Positions 8,301 to 17,553 are shown, counted from the stretch's first letter. The stretch is DNA of 64,000 bases from Chryseobacterium sp. JUb7 (GCF_024806495.1 NZ_JANUFF010000012.1:94673-158672), one strand, 5' to 3'. Notes: generated from the sequence alone by a model not told the origin. Made by a program: numbers and translations.

Positions 8301-9521
8301 ATGGAAAATAGGGTTGTAATTACCGGGATGGGAATTTATTCCTGCATCGGAACTTCTTTGGAAGAGGTGAAGGAATCCCTGTATCAAGGAAAATCTGGAA
8401 TTGTTTTAGTGAACGAAAGAAAAGAATTCGGTTTCAGGTCAGGATTGACAGGTGTTGTTCCAAAACCGGATCTGAAAAATCTTTTGAATCGGAGACAGCG
8501 TGTAAGCATGGGCGAAGAAAGTGAGTATGCTTATATCGCAACATTGGATGCTTTAAAACAGGCTAATATCAGCCAGGACTTTTTAGATCATAATGAAGTC
8601 GGGATTTTATACGGAAACGACAGTGTTTCCCAGGCAGTTGTAGAATCTATCGACATTGCAAGGGAAAAAAAAGATACGACTTTGATGGGGTCAGGTGCGA
8701 TTTTTAAATCGATGAACTCCACAGTGACCATGAATCTTTCTACGATTTTCAAATTAAGAGGAATCAATCTTACCATCAGTGCAGCATGCGCAAGCGGTTC
8801 TCATTCTTTAGGACTGGCTTATATGATGATTAAGAATGGTTTTCAGGATATGATTGTTTGTGGTGGTGCTCAGGAAACCAACAAATATTCGATGGCTAGC
8901 TTTGATGGATTAGGTGTTTTTTCGGTAAGAGAAGACGAACCTGCAAAAGCATCAAGACCTTTCGACTCTGCGAGAGATGGCTTAATCCCGAGCGGTGGAG
9001 CAGCCTCTTTAATTGTTGAAAGTTTAGAGTCTGCCCAAAAAAGAGGCGCTACTATTCTGGCAGAAATTGTAGGATACGGATTTTCTTCCAACGGAGGGCA
9101 TATCTCTACACCGAATGTTGATGGTCCAGCTTTAGCAATGAACAGAGCTTTGCAACAATCTGGTTTACAAGTGAAAGATATTGATTATATAAATGCTCAT
9201 GCAACTTCTACTCCTATTGGTGATGCGAATGAAGCCAAGGCTATTTACGAAATTTTCGGAAGTGAGGTTCCTGTAAGTTCTACAAAATCGATGACCGGTC
9301 ACGAATGCTGGATGGCGGGTGCAAGTGAAGTTATTTATTCTATACTGATGATGCAAAACGATTTTGTAGCCCCTAATATCAATCTGGAAAATCCTGATGA
9401 TGAGGCGAAAAAGATAAATTTGATCGCTAAAACAAAAAGTCAAAAAATTGACGTATTTTTGTCGAATTCTTTTGGATTTGGGGGAACAAATTCCGCATTA
9501 ATTGTTAAAAAATTTGGTTAA
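8301..9521 (+). CDS. beta-ketoacyl-ACP synthase (KAS II / FabF type)
   Basis: 406 aa, full-length condensing enzyme. The catalytic triad is intact: C163 in AACASGSHS, H300 in NAHATSTPIGD and H334 in TGHECWMAGASE; the glycine-rich end SNSFGFGGTNSAL is also present. It would catalyse decarboxylative condensation of malonyl-ACP with the growing acyl chain. The ACP gene begins four bases after its stop, so the two are translated together and probably work together. It is one of several ketosynthase-fold proteins of the locus; whether it primes with coumaroyl or extends the chain cannot be told from sequence. Confidence 0.88.
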   Translation: MENRVVITGMGIYSCIGTSLEEVKESLYQGKSGIVLVNERKEFGFRSGLTGVVPKPDLKNLLNRRQRVSMGEESEYAYIATLDALKQANISQDFLDHNEVGILYGNDSVSQAVVESIDIAREKKDTTLMGSGAIFKSMNSTVTMNLSTIFKLRGINLTISAACASGSHSLGLAYMMIKNGFQDMIVCGGAQETNKYSMASFDGLGVFSVREDEPAKASRPFDSARDGLIPSGGAASLIVESLESAQKRGATILAEIVGYGFSSNGGHISTPNVDGPALAMNRALQQSGLQVKDIDYINAHATSTPIGDANEAKAIYEIFGSEVPVSSTKSMTGHECWMAGASEVIYSILMMQNDFVAPNINLENPDDEAKKINLIAKTKSQKIDVFLSNSFGFGGTNSALIVKKFG

Positions 9522-9525
9522 AAAC

Positions 9526-9780
9526 ATGGAAAGGGAAAAAATTGTTGCTATCGTCAACGACTTTTTAATAAATGAATTCGAAGTAGACGGCGATGAAATC
9601 AGCAATGAAGCAAACTTAAAAACAACACTAGGCTTAGACAGCCTGGATTATATTGATATGGTTGTGGTGATTGAATCTAATTTCGGAGTGAAATTGGGTG
9701 AAGCAGACTTCAAAAAAATGGTCACTTTTGATGACTTTTATTCGACTATTCAAAATAAGATTACTGAAAAAAACGCTTAA
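9526..9780 (+). CDS. acyl carrier protein
   Basis: 84 aa, acidic. The phosphopantetheine attachment Ser lies in GLDSLDYIDM near residue 40. The start chosen is the ATG at 9526, just after the ketosynthase stop; the frame is open further upstream but those residues overlap the previous gene. It presumably carries the aryl-polyene or resorcinol intermediates. A second, distinct ACP lies at 21347-21604, suggesting separate carriers for separate chains or steps. Confidence 0.9.
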   Translation: MEREKIVAIVNDFLINEFEVDGDEISNEANLKTTLGLDSLDYIDMVVVIESNFGVKLGEADFKKMVTFDDFYSTIQNKITEKNA

Positions 9781-9812
9781 TTATCGATTAAAAATTTACT
9801 CTGAATTAAACA

Positions 9813-9890
9813 TAACAATATCCAATTTAGCAGTTTATCAAGATTATTAAATTGTTACGCTGTTGAATCGACGCATTGCTAAACTGATAC
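9813..9890. repeat. intergenic inverted-repeat element, copy 2 (degenerate)
   Basis: Same layout as the element at 8222: TAACAAT (9813-9819) inverted at 9851-9857 and CAGTTT (9831-9836) inverted at 9881-9886, with similar wording between. The element fills the gap between the ACP gene and the acyltransferase gene and ends directly at the next start codon. Confidence 0.6.
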
Positions 9891-9891
9891 T

Positions 9892-10776
9892 ATGAACAAG
9901 TGGAAAGGTAAATCTAAGGGGACGATTTTAGGATATAAAATTTTCGTCTGGTGCATTAGAAATATCGGAATCCGTAGTTCGTATGTTGTGCTTTATTTCG
10001 TTGCAGCCTATTATTTTTTATTTGAAAAAAAGAGTAACCGGTACATTTCATATTACTTCAAAAAACGACTTCATTACAGTTCCTGGAAGACAAAAACTTC
10101 TGTTTTTAAAAGCTATTTTACTTTCGGAAAAATTTTAATTGATAAAACAGCTATTTCTGCCGGATTAAGAGAAAAATACACTTACGAGTTTGACGGAATT
10201 GAAAATCTTCGAAATCTTTTAGCCGAAAAAAAAGGGGGCGTTTTAATTAGCGCTCATATCGGAAACTTTGAGATTGCTGAACATTTTTTTGCGGATATTG
10301 ATTTTGACTGCCAGATTAATTTAGTGACAACAGATCAGGAAGTTACAGTGATTAAAGAATATCTTGAAAGTGTTTCTGTTAAGCAGAGTAATATCAAATT
10401 CATTTATGTAAAAGACGATATGTCGCATATTTTTGATATCAATCAGGCGTTGTCAAAAAATGAGTTAATCTGCTTTACAGGTGATCGTTATTTCGAAGGT
10501 TCAAAATTTTTAGAGGGCGATTTACTGGGGAAAACGGCAAAATTTCCTGCAGGTCCTTTCCTTATTGCTTCAAGATTGGGTGTTCCGGTAGTATATGTAT
10601 ATGTAATGAAGGAAAATAATCTTCATTATCATTTGTATGCCCGGGTGGCTGAAAACATTAAAAAGCGTGATTCACAGGGGCTTTTAAATTCTTATATTCA
10701 AAATCTGGAGTCGATGATCAAAAAATATCCTCTTCAGTGGTTCAATTATTTCGATTTTTGGGATGATATGGATTAA
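9892..10776 (+). CDS. LpxL/HtrB-like acyltransferase
   Basis: 294 aa member of the lipid A acyltransferase family. The catalytic HX4E is seen as H122 and E127 in SAHIGNFE. An N-terminal hydrophobic stretch (about 28-45) anchors it to the inner membrane. In ordinary bacteria such enzymes move acyl groups from ACP to lipid A; in aryl-polyene and flexirubin loci a homologue is common and is thought to transfer the polyene to its lipid partner. Here it follows the ketosynthase and ACP, so it is a leading candidate for forming the ester with the dialkylresorcinol. That is inference. The fold and active site are clear. Confidence 0.8.
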   Translation: MNKWKGKSKGTILGYKIFVWCIRNIGIRSSYVVLYFVAAYYFLFEKKSNRYISYYFKKRLHYSSWKTKTSVFKSYFTFGKILIDKTAISAGLREKYTYEFDGIENLRNLLAEKKGGVLISAHIGNFEIAEHFFADIDFDCQINLVTTDQEVTVIKEYLESVSVKQSNIKFIYVKDDMSHIFDINQALSKNELICFTGDRYFEGSKFLEGDLLGKTAKFPAGPFLIASRLGVPVVYVYVMKENNLHYHLYARVAENIKKRDSQGLLNSYIQNLESMIKKYPLQWFNYFDFWDDMD

Positions 10777-10994
10777 TTTCCTACTTTTACCTCAGAAAAA
10801 ACTAACAACAAACTCAAATCGTTAAGATTTTTAGAAATTAATTGTTAAGTTTCATTTTGTACCGAATTGTGATCCGCATCGTTTTTATTCTTTAGGAATT
10901 TACGACATGTCGAGATGCTTTCAGCATGACAGAGAGAACTTGTACTGTTTTTAATTTTCAAAATTCTTACCTTTAAGAAAACGCATTTTCTCCT
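10777..10994. repeat. 218-bp gap with a short palindromic repeat-like stretch
   Basis: Around 10907-10931 the phrase TGTCGAGATGCTTTCAGCATGACA forms a hairpin (ATGCT/AGCAT with loop TTC, flanked by TGTC/GACA). It resembles the dispersed 'TGTCATTCTGAG..' type repeats also seen inside a ketosynthase gene at 23218-23244. No gene seen. Confidence 0.45.
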
Positions 10995-12536
10995 TTGAAA
11001 AAAGAATATGACATACTTGTGATCGGCAGTGGATTGGGAGGTCTTGTTTCGGCTCTTATTTTGGCGAAAGAAGGCTTAAAAGTCTGTGTCCTGGAGAAAA
11101 ATAATCAGTATGGGGGAAATCTGCAGACTTTTTCACGCGACAAGCTGATTTTTGATACCGGAGTTCATTATCTGGGTGGGCTTTCTGAAGGACAGAATCT
11201 TTATCAGTTCTTTTCTTATCTTGGAATTATAGAGGAGCTTCAGCTTCAGAAAATGGATGTTGACGGATATGATAGAATTACTTTCGGAGACGATGAAATT
11301 GAGTATCCGCATGCACAGGGCTACGAAAATTTTGTTGAACAGTTATCAAAATATTTTCCTGAGGAAAAAGACAATCTGGAAGATTATTGTGAGGAGATTC
11401 AAAGGGTTTGTAATCATTTTCCAAGATATAATGTGATTGGAAATAACAATTACAATGAAGAAATTCTTCACTTAAACACAAAAAGATTCATTGAATCTAT
11501 TACTTCAGATAAAAAATTACAGTCAGTTTTATTAGGCTCAAATTTCCTGTACGCGGGAGATTCTGAAAATATACCTTTCTACGTTCATGCGTTGACGGTG
11601 AATTCTTACATTCAAAGTGCCTATAAATGTATAAAAGGAGGAAGCCAGATCTCAAAATTATTAATTAAAAAGTTAAGAGAAAATGGAGCCGAGATACATA
11701 AGCACACTGAAGTTTCCGAATTTGTTTTTAATGAAAATAATATATTGACGGGAGCAAAAACCAAATCAGGGAAAGAATACTCCGCAAAACAGATTATTTC
11801 AAATATCGACGTTCGTTCAACCATTAAATTAATCGGAGAAGAGCGGCTGAAAAAATCCTTCCTGAACAGAGTGTTAAGCTGGGAACCTGTTTCTTCCTGT
11901 TTCAGTGTGTATTTGGTATTAAAACCTCATGCTGTTCCGAATTTTAATTATAATATTTATCATTATTCATCAGAAGAAATGGTTTGGAACGCTTACCGTT
12001 ATCAAAAAGAATCGTGGCCGGAAACGTATATGCTTTCTTCAACACAGTCAAAGCATCGTCCTGATTTTGCAGAGAGTCTTACGGCTATTTCTTATATGAG
12101 CTTTGATGAAGTTAAAGAATGGGAAAAAACATTCAATACGGTTGTTGATGAACATGAAAGAGGGCTGCAGTACGAAAAATTTAAAATAGAAAAAGCAGAA
12201 AAGATGATTGATGCTTTGGAAAAGAAAATTCCGGATATAAGAGATTCTATTAAAAATATCTATACTTCTTCACCGCTGTCATACCGTGATTATATAGGAA
12301 GTTTTGAAGGAAATATGTACGGTTACATCAAAAGTTCTGAAAACCCCCTGAAAACAATGGTTTCGCCACGTACCAAGATTGATAATCTTTTTCTGACAGG
12401 ACAGTCTGTCAACATGCACGGAATTTTGGGCTGTACCATCGGAGCATTCAATACCTGTGCTGAAATCTTGGGTAAAGAGCTGATTGATGCAAGATTAACA
12501 CAATTGATTAATAAGGATAAAGGTGAAGAAAAATAA
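10995..12536 (+). CDS. CrtI / phytoene-desaturase-like FAD oxidoreductase
   Basis: 513 aa, TTG start. Dinucleotide-binding motif G11-S-G13-L-G-G16 directly follows the N-terminus, with the acidic end of beta-2 in CVLEKNNQYGGNLQTF. The C-terminal FAD segment LFLTGQSVNMHGILG near 475-490 is typical of carotenoid desaturases and retinol saturase-like proteins. In the pigment pathway it could introduce or isomerise double bonds, or oxidise a resorcinol precursor. No carotenoid genes (crtB, crtE) are in the window, so a flexirubin role is more likely. It overlaps the next gene by 14 bases. Confidence 0.8.
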   Translation: MKKEYDILVIGSGLGGLVSALILAKEGLKVCVLEKNNQYGGNLQTFSRDKLIFDTGVHYLGGLSEGQNLYQFFSYLGIIEELQLQKMDVDGYDRITFGDDEIEYPHAQGYENFVEQLSKYFPEEKDNLEDYCEEIQRVCNHFPRYNVIGNNNYNEEILHLNTKRFIESITSDKKLQSVLLGSNFLYAGDSENIPFYVHALTVNSYIQSAYKCIKGGSQISKLLIKKLRENGAEIHKHTEVSEFVFNENNILTGAKTKSGKEYSAKQIISNIDVRSTIKLIGEERLKKSFLNRVLSWEPVSSCFSVYLVLKPHAVPNFNYNIYHYSSEEMVWNAYRYQKESWPETYMLSSTQSKHRPDFAESLTAISYMSFDEVKEWEKTFNTVVDEHERGLQYEKFKIEKAEKMIDALEKKIPDIRDSIKNIYTSSPLSYRDYIGSFEGNMYGYIKSSENPLKTMVSPRTKIDNLFLTGQSVNMHGILGCTIGAFNTCAEILGKELIDARLTQLINKDKGEEK

Positions 12537-14268
12537 GATACAGCCTATCGTTCTGGAGCAAACTATATGGAATAAAGAGTCTTTCAATCAACAGAATAAC
12601 AGACTTTTAATTCTACTATTTTTTAGTCTCAGCCTAATTCTTACACTAACATCGTGTGGTATAAGAAAATCAATCAAGCACCTTCCTGATGTTAAACAAT
12701 ATTCATTAGAAGTTCCAAAGGTTAATACAATCAACGACTCTACTTTTAGTTTTAATCAAAATTATCTAACTAAAAATAAACAACAGCTTTGGGAGCTTTA
12801 TATTAAAGGAAACCCTTTACAGATGGGCTACAACAATGGAGCTTTGACGCAAAATCTAATGCAGAAACAGGAAGAAATTTTCTTCGCAAAAGTAGAGGGT
12901 TTCGTGCCGTCGAAGTTTAAGCAAAATATCTTGAGAGGTTTTCTCAAATGGTACAACCGGAAAATGTATCTGAATGTTCGTGAAGATTATCAGGCGGAAT
13001 TATATGGTTTATCTCAATATTCGTCAGATAAATATGATTTTATTGCACCGAAATTTTTAAGAAGCATGTATCTGCACGGAGCACACGATATTGGCCATGC
13101 CATGCAGGATTTAATGGTTGTGGGTTGTACTTCTCTCGCGGTCTGGAATGAAAATACGGAAGATGGTGATCTGTTAATCGGGCGAAATTTTGATTTTTAT
13201 GTTGGCGATGACTTCGCTAAAAATAAATTAATTGAATTTGTAGAACCGGAAGATGGGATTCCTTATCTGTCTGTAAGCTGGCCGGGAATGATTGGCGTAG
13301 TTTCAGGAATGAATAAAGAAGGTATAACGGTTACTATCAATGCCGGAAAATCTAAAATCCCTTTAACAGCTAAGACTCCTATTTCTTTGGTGACAAGGGA
13401 AATTTTACAATATGCCACAACGATAGATGAAGCAATTGCAATTGCTAAAAAGAGAAAAGTGTTCGTTTCCGAGTCGATTCTGGTTGGAAGTGCGAATGAT
13501 AAAAATGCTGTAATTATTGAAGTCTCTCCGGATAATTTCGGAATATATAGAGTGGAAAATACAAGCCGTGTTTTTTGTACCAACCATTTTCAGTCTGATG
13601 CCTATAAAGATGATAAAAGAAATCAAAAACATATTCTGGAAAGTCATTCTGAGTACCGTTACGAAAAGCTTCAGGAACTTTTACAGGTGAATAAAAAACT
13701 GAATCCTGAAAAAATGGCTTCGATTTTAAGGGATAAATCCGGTTTAAAAGGTGAAAATATAGGATATGGCAATGAGAAGTCTATTAATCAACTTTTAGCG
13801 CATCATTCCGTGATTTTTTCACCTCAGAAAAAATTGGTTTGGGTTTCTTCAAATCCTTATCAGTTAGGTGAGTTTGTCTGCTATGATCTCAATGAGATTT
13901 TTTCTGATAAAAGATTAAAAAGGGGAGAATTTGCCAGATCGGATTTAAATATTGCGAAAGATCCATTTGTTGATTCTGAGGCTTTTAGCAATTATGAAGT
14001 TTCTAAAATTGTGGGTTCTGAAATGAATGACGCAATCGAAAAAGATAATATTGTATTGTCTGAAGATGCTGTAAACTATTATAAATCTTTAAATCCTGAT
14101 TTTTGGCTGGTATATTATCAGGCAGGAAAATATTATTTTAAAATAAAAAACTATTCTGCTGCAAAAATTGAGTTTGAAAAAGCTCTGACAAAAGAAATCA
14201 CAACAGTTCCAGATCAAAAAAATATTGAAAAATATTTAAGAAAAACTTTAAAAAAGTTAAAACAATAA
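12523..14268 (+). CDS. C45-type Ntn-hydrolase / acyltransferase lipoprotein with C-terminal TPR
   Basis: 581 aa, GTG start overlapping the preceding gene. A hydrophobic segment ends in the lipobox LTSC (C45), preceded by an unusually long N-terminal tail of 27 residues, so the true start may be later. The likely self-processing nucleophile is C202 in VGCTSLAVWN, followed by DGDLLIGRNFDFY and SWPGMIGVVSGMNKEGI, as in acyl-coenzyme A:6-aminopenicillanate acyltransferase relatives. The last 60 residues look like a TPR pair. As a cell-envelope lipoprotein with acyl-transfer chemistry it could make or hydrolyse the pigment ester; unproven. It ends six bases from a convergent gene. Confidence 0.78.
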   Translation: MKKNKIQPIVLEQTIWNKESFNQQNNRLLILLFFSLSLILTLTSCGIRKSIKHLPDVKQYSLEVPKVNTINDSTFSFNQNYLTKNKQQLWELYIKGNPLQMGYNNGALTQNLMQKQEEIFFAKVEGFVPSKFKQNILRGFLKWYNRKMYLNVREDYQAELYGLSQYSSDKYDFIAPKFLRSMYLHGAHDIGHAMQDLMVVGCTSLAVWNENTEDGDLLIGRNFDFYVGDDFAKNKLIEFVEPEDGIPYLSVSWPGMIGVVSGMNKEGITVTINAGKSKIPLTAKTPISLVTREILQYATTIDEAIAIAKKRKVFVSESILVGSANDKNAVIIEVSPDNFGIYRVENTSRVFCTNHFQSDAYKDDKRNQKHILESHSEYRYEKLQELLQVNKKLNPEKMASILRDKSGLKGENIGYGNEKSINQLLAHHSVIFSPQKKLVWVSSNPYQLGEFVCYDLNEIFSDKRLKRGEFARSDLNIAKDPFVDSEAFSNYEVSKIVGSEMNDAIEKDNIVLSEDAVNYYKSLNPDFWLVYYQAGKYYFKIKNYSAAKIEFEKALTKEITTVPDQKNIEKYLRKTLKKLKQ

Positions 14269-14274
14269 ATGTAA

Positions 14275-15447
14275 TTAGTTGTTTTCGGGACTTACCTTAT
14301 TCAGAAAAAGAAAAGTCGCAACTCCAGAAATAACCGACATGGTGGTTGCCAAAATAGCGCTTCCTATCACATACTGAAGCAGATTATTTTTCACCAGTTC
14401 GAAGTTAAGCTCCTGACTTAAAATATTGCTTTCTCCATGTACAAAAGGGGCTCCCAGATATAAAGCCGCTGCTATGATAAAAGGAATGAAAGGCGGCAAA
14501 CTTACATTGGATGCTACAAAAGCAAGTACTTTATTCAGTTTAAAAAGAACCGACAGGGATATTACAAGTAAGGTATGAAATCCCCAGAAAGGAGAAAAGC
14601 CAATGAATACACCCAATGCGATGGAAAATGCCTTTATACGGTTGCTGCCGTCACTTTCGAGAACATCTTCCTGAATGAATTTTCTGAAACTTTTTTTTTT
14701 GAAATTATTCACGAAATTTCTCGGAATAATATAAAGCAAAGTGATCGTTACCAAAATTGTATTCAGAATACTGATTCTCGTAAAATCTTTGAATGGTCTG
14801 AAATGCGAAACCCTTTCTGCCGGATCATACAAAACTTTTATAGGGACATTCTTCACCGGAATATGCCTCCATGCGGTTCGCACAATAATTTCAATCTCAA
14901 ACTCGAATTTTGGTGTAAAATATTTCTTCGGAATTTTATGTAAAGGATAGAGGCGGTAACCGGATTGGGTATCTTCCAGTTTAATTCCGGTTTCAAACCA
15001 GAACCAGAAATTAGAAAAACGGTTTCCAAAACTGCTTTTTTTAGGAATTCCATCCTGTGACATATTTCTGTTACCAATCAATAGTACCTCTTGCTTTTCG
15101 TCAAGCAAAGCTTTTACAAAGACAGGAATGTCATCAGGGTAATGCTGTCCGTCAGAATCAATCGTTATAGCGTAATGATAGCCTAATTCTTTGGCCTTTC
15201 TGAAGCCTGTTTTAAGCCCATTTCCTTTTCCTTTATTTTCAGGTAAATTAATTATTGTAATTTGAGAATATTCAGTTAAAATATTCAAGGTAGAATCGGT
15301 TGAGCCATCATTAATAACAATAATGCTGTCAGTGTACTCCAGCACACCGTCAATTACTCTTCTCAGAGTTTTCTCATTATTGTAAGTAGGTATTAAAACA
15401 CAGATTTTATTTTCAAAAATTGCATTTTGTACTTCAGAAAAGGTCAT
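14275..15447 (-). CDS. family 2 glycosyltransferase fused to a DUF2062 membrane domain
   Basis: 390 aa. The N-terminal 220 residues are a GT-A fold with VLIPTYNNE, INDGSTDST and the metal-binding DSDGQHYPDD; the C-terminal 150 residues are a membrane DUF2062 region (GVFIGFSPFWGFHTLL, then SLPPFIPFI). This pairing recurs in aryl-polyene clusters. Dolichol-phosphate-mannose-synthase-like chemistry is plausible; the acceptor is unknown. Last gene of the long leftward operon, four bases after the small secreted protein. It is convergent with the C45 gene and no terminator is visible in the six-base gap. Confidence 0.83.
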   Translation of the reverse strand: MTFSEVQNAIFENKICVLIPTYNNEKTLRRVIDGVLEYTDSIIVINDGSTDSTLNILTEYSQITIINLPENKGKGNGLKTGFRKAKELGYHYAITIDSDGQHYPDDIPVFVKALLDEKQEVLLIGNRNMSQDGIPKKSSFGNRFSNFWFWFETGIKLEDTQSGYRLYPLHKIPKKYFTPKFEFEIEIIVRTAWRHIPVKNVPIKVLYDPAERVSHFRPFKDFTRISILNTILVTITLLYIIPRNFVNNFKKKSFRKFIQEDVLESDGSNRIKAFSIALGVFIGFSPFWGFHTLLVISLSVLFKLNKVLAFVASNVSLPPFIPFIIAAALYLGAPFVHGESNILSQELNFELVKNNLLQYVIGSAILATTMSVISGVATFLFLNKVSPENN

Positions 15448-15451
15448 TATT

Positions 15452-15928
15452 TTATTTTAATGTTGCTCTTTCTTCCGCTGTAATAGTTTTGGACTGAGCT
15501 GCAAATCGTTTAATATAATTTTTTAGAGTAGCATTTTGTTTCGCATAATTGTTCAGTAGAAAAGCTTTGTCATCTTTAAGACTCCCTCTGTATCCTACGA
15601 TTTTCGGAATATTTTCCTGAACGCTCATTCTTATCAATCTCAGTTCGGCATTATTCGGATTACTCTTAATAATAGCTTCAAGACTTGTAGCTCCAGATTT
15701 TACAAGAGCTTTTCTGTTAGATTTTGCAATTTTCGCTTCCATGATCTTGGCAGCTGCTTTATAGCCTGTTGTTACAGCATCGGATCCCGATTGTTTTTCA
15801 GCAATATTGATAAAAATTTCAGTGTTTGCATCGGACGAGTTTGCCTTTGCATAGCTGTTTCTCAATGCTTCAAGATCAGATTGAAAAAAGAAAATAAAAG
15901 CCGTTATGAACGATAAGATAAGTTTCAT
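15452..15928 (-). CDS. small secreted helical protein of unknown function
   Basis: 158 aa with a hydrophobic N-terminus (residues 3-16) that could be a signal peptide, then mostly alpha-helical, Ala/Lys/Asn-rich sequence including SNPNNAELRLIRMSVQENIP near 90-110, which has a TPR-like feel. No known domain recognised. Start overlaps the dehydratase stop by four bases (ATGA), showing translational coupling, so it belongs to the pigment operon. It may be an envelope-side accessory protein. Confidence 0.7.
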   Translation of the reverse strand: MKLILSFITAFIFFFQSDLEALRNSYAKANSSDANTEIFINIAEKQSGSDAVTTGYKAAAKIMEAKIAKSNRKALVKSGATSLEAIIKSNPNNAELRLIRMSVQENIPKIVGYRGSLKDDKAFLLNNYAKQNATLKNYIKRFAAQSKTITAEERATLK

Positions 15929-16305
15929 GATGTCAATTTTTTATAGTTTACTGACATTTTTAATGCAATTGTCTCGCCAAAAGAAGTCGTATTTTTTACT
16001 TTAACTTCTTCTTCCGTTTGTGTGATATCTAACTGTAACTTTAAATCAGGGGTTTCAAATGGATTAATGATTGCCATAAATTTCACATTTGAAGCTGTTT
16101 TTAAGAATAATTTTAATCCGGTAAATTCCTCAGTCAGTTCTTTTACAATCTGCATCATACAGACTCCCGGCGTTACCGGATTCCCGGGAAAATGTCCTTT
16201 GAAAATATCGTGATCTTTGTTTAAACTGATATTGGCAATAAAACTTCCGTTTTCTGTTTTTTCGTATGATTCTAATGTGTAAAAGTCTGTAAGAATAGTC
16301 TGCAT
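15925..16305 (-). CDS. hotdog-fold 3-hydroxyacyl-ACP dehydratase-like protein (FabZ/ApeI type)
   Basis: 126 aa single hotdog domain. The FabZ signature appears as FKGHFPGNPVTPGV with the catalytic His at 38. The acidic partner, expected 14 residues later, is Gln (Q52 in CMMQIVKEL), so catalysis may differ from FabZ. In aryl-polyene synthesis this family dehydrates beta-hydroxyacyl-ACPs to build the conjugated chain. It is translationally coupled to the next gene and lies just after the barrel protein gene. Two other hotdog proteins at 30681 and 31131 could share or replace its work. Confidence 0.78.
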   Translation of the reverse strand: MQTILTDFYTLESYEKTENGSFIANISLNKDHDIFKGHFPGNPVTPGVCMMQIVKELTEEFTGLKLFLKTASNVKFMAIINPFETPDLKLQLDITQTEEEVKVKNTTSFGETIALKMSVNYKKLTS

Positions 16306-16309
16306 AAAA

Positions 16310-16912
16310 TTATTTTTTTATGTTGAATGTATAATATACTCCTGCCTGGAAAGTCACATTGGTATGGTCACTGTAGATATTTACAAAGCCTTTTTTAATT
16401 CTTGCTTCCACACCAATATTTTTTGTAATATCGTATCCAGCTCCAAATACCAGTCCCAAATCTGCTTCTGTAGGAGATTCTATATTCTTGTGATCGGTAA
16501 GAAGTTCTAAAGTCGGTCCGAAGTGAATGTTGAATTTATCAAAATAAAATTTGTTGACAACCGCCGCCCCTACGTAAGAAAGGGTTACTGTTTTAGAAGA
16601 AACTGCAGGATCTTTACTTTCATATTTAGCGCCTTGACGGGTATAATAAATTTCAGGTTGAAGGGCATAAAATTTTGCAAATCTTATATTCGCCTGAAAT
16701 CCTAAGTAAAAATCAATTTTTGATTTAACGTCAAACTGATTCATTCCGGAGTGGTAATAGCTTTGATTGTCAGTGTAATACCAATAATCGTTAACGGGTC
16801 CGTTAGAAAGATGGGAAATGTTCGCACCCAATCGTATTCCGGGATTAAAAGTTACCTGTGCAAAAGAAAAACTTGCAAAAAAAAGCATTAATAAAAAATA
16901 AAATTTCTTCAT
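16310..16912 (-). CDS. outer-membrane beta-barrel protein
   Basis: 200 aa with signal peptide ending ...SFSFAQ, then alternating hydrophobic/polar strands (GIRLGANISHLS, IDFYLGFQANIRF, YALQPEIYYTRQG, LGLVFGAGYDI, GVEARIKKGF) ending in an aromatic-rich last strand FQAGVYYTFNIKK. This is the PorT-like / OMP_b-brl_2 class common in Bacteroidota. Embedded in the pigment operon, it may help place or anchor the pigment in the outer membrane; that is inference. Confidence 0.75.
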   Translation of the reverse strand: MKKFYFLLMLFFASFSFAQVTFNPGIRLGANISHLSNGPVNDYWYYTDNQSYYHSGMNQFDVKSKIDFYLGFQANIRFAKFYALQPEIYYTRQGAKYESKDPAVSSKTVTLSYVGAAVVNKFYFDKFNIHFGPTLELLTDHKNIESPTEADLGLVFGAGYDITKNIGVEARIKKGFVNIYSDHTNVTFQAGVYYTFNIKK

Positions 16913-16917
16913 GAAAA

Positions 16918-17553
16918 TCAGTTCGTTTCGGTTATTTGAAATAGTTTTATGTTGATTTTAAAATCTTTATGCTGAAGATTTAAACTATCCGCGAAGATAT
17001 GTTTTTTTGCATCAAAAGTAAAATCGATTTTTTCCTGCTTATTTTTAGTGTAAATAATTTGATTTAATAAGCCTTTTTCTTTGTTAAAGAATAAATAATA
17101 CGTTTTTTTATCAATTTTTGACACATAGATTTTAGAATTTTCATTCTCAAAACTTTCATTGACAGGATATTTTTGTTTTAAAAGTTGTTGAAAATCATTC
17201 TTTAAAAAGTTAACGACAATTTTTTTATCTAAATCAGGAAGAACATAATTGAGTTTAAAATTGTTGTCTGAAATTTCGAAATCAATTAATTTATTTCCAA
17301 AATCAGAAGTCATGGCAACACGATGCGTTGTTTCGCTGATTTTCTTAATAATTAAAATTCCGCTTACATGATTTTTATAAATATCCATCTGACATTTATA
17401 AACATAATCTTCATTGGAAGAAAAGTATAAATTCTCAACCGTTTTTTCAGAATTGGGGATTGATTTTACGTCTGTCAGTTTGTAAGTTTTACAAGAAACA
17501 AACGATAAAAAAAACAAACTATAAAGAAAACTCTGAAGCAGAAATCGGCGCAT
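16918..17553 (-). CDS. lipoprotein of unknown fold, possibly DUF3261/LolB-like
   Basis: About 211 aa. The start at 17553 places MRRF directly before a lipoprotein signal ending FVSC; an alternative start at 17577 adds eight residues and more overlap with lolA. The mature part is beta-rich (YKCQMDIYKNHVSGILIIKK, HRVAMTSDFGNKLIDFEI), in the style of LolA/LolB half-barrels. Aryl-polyene clusters usually pair a LolA-like protein with a small lipoprotein, and the order here is the same. It overlaps lolA by 35 bases. Likely function: lipid or pigment relay across the periplasm. Confidence 0.65.
   Translation of the reverse strand: MRRFLLQSFLYSLFFLSFVSCKTYKLTDVKSIPNSEKTVENLYFSSNEDYVYKCQMDIYKNHVSGILIIKKISETTHRVAMTSDFGNKLIDFEISDNNFKLNYVLPDLDKKIVVNFLKNDFQQLLKQKYPVNESFENENSKIYVSKIDKKTYYLFFNKEKGLLNQIIYTKNKQEKIDFTFDAKKHIFADSLNLQHKDFKINIKLFQITETN

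Noticed and set aside
10995..12536. Carotenoid desaturase of a carotenoid operon
   Set aside because: No other carotenoid gene is nearby and it is inside the flexirubin operon, though CrtI-like chemistry stays possible.
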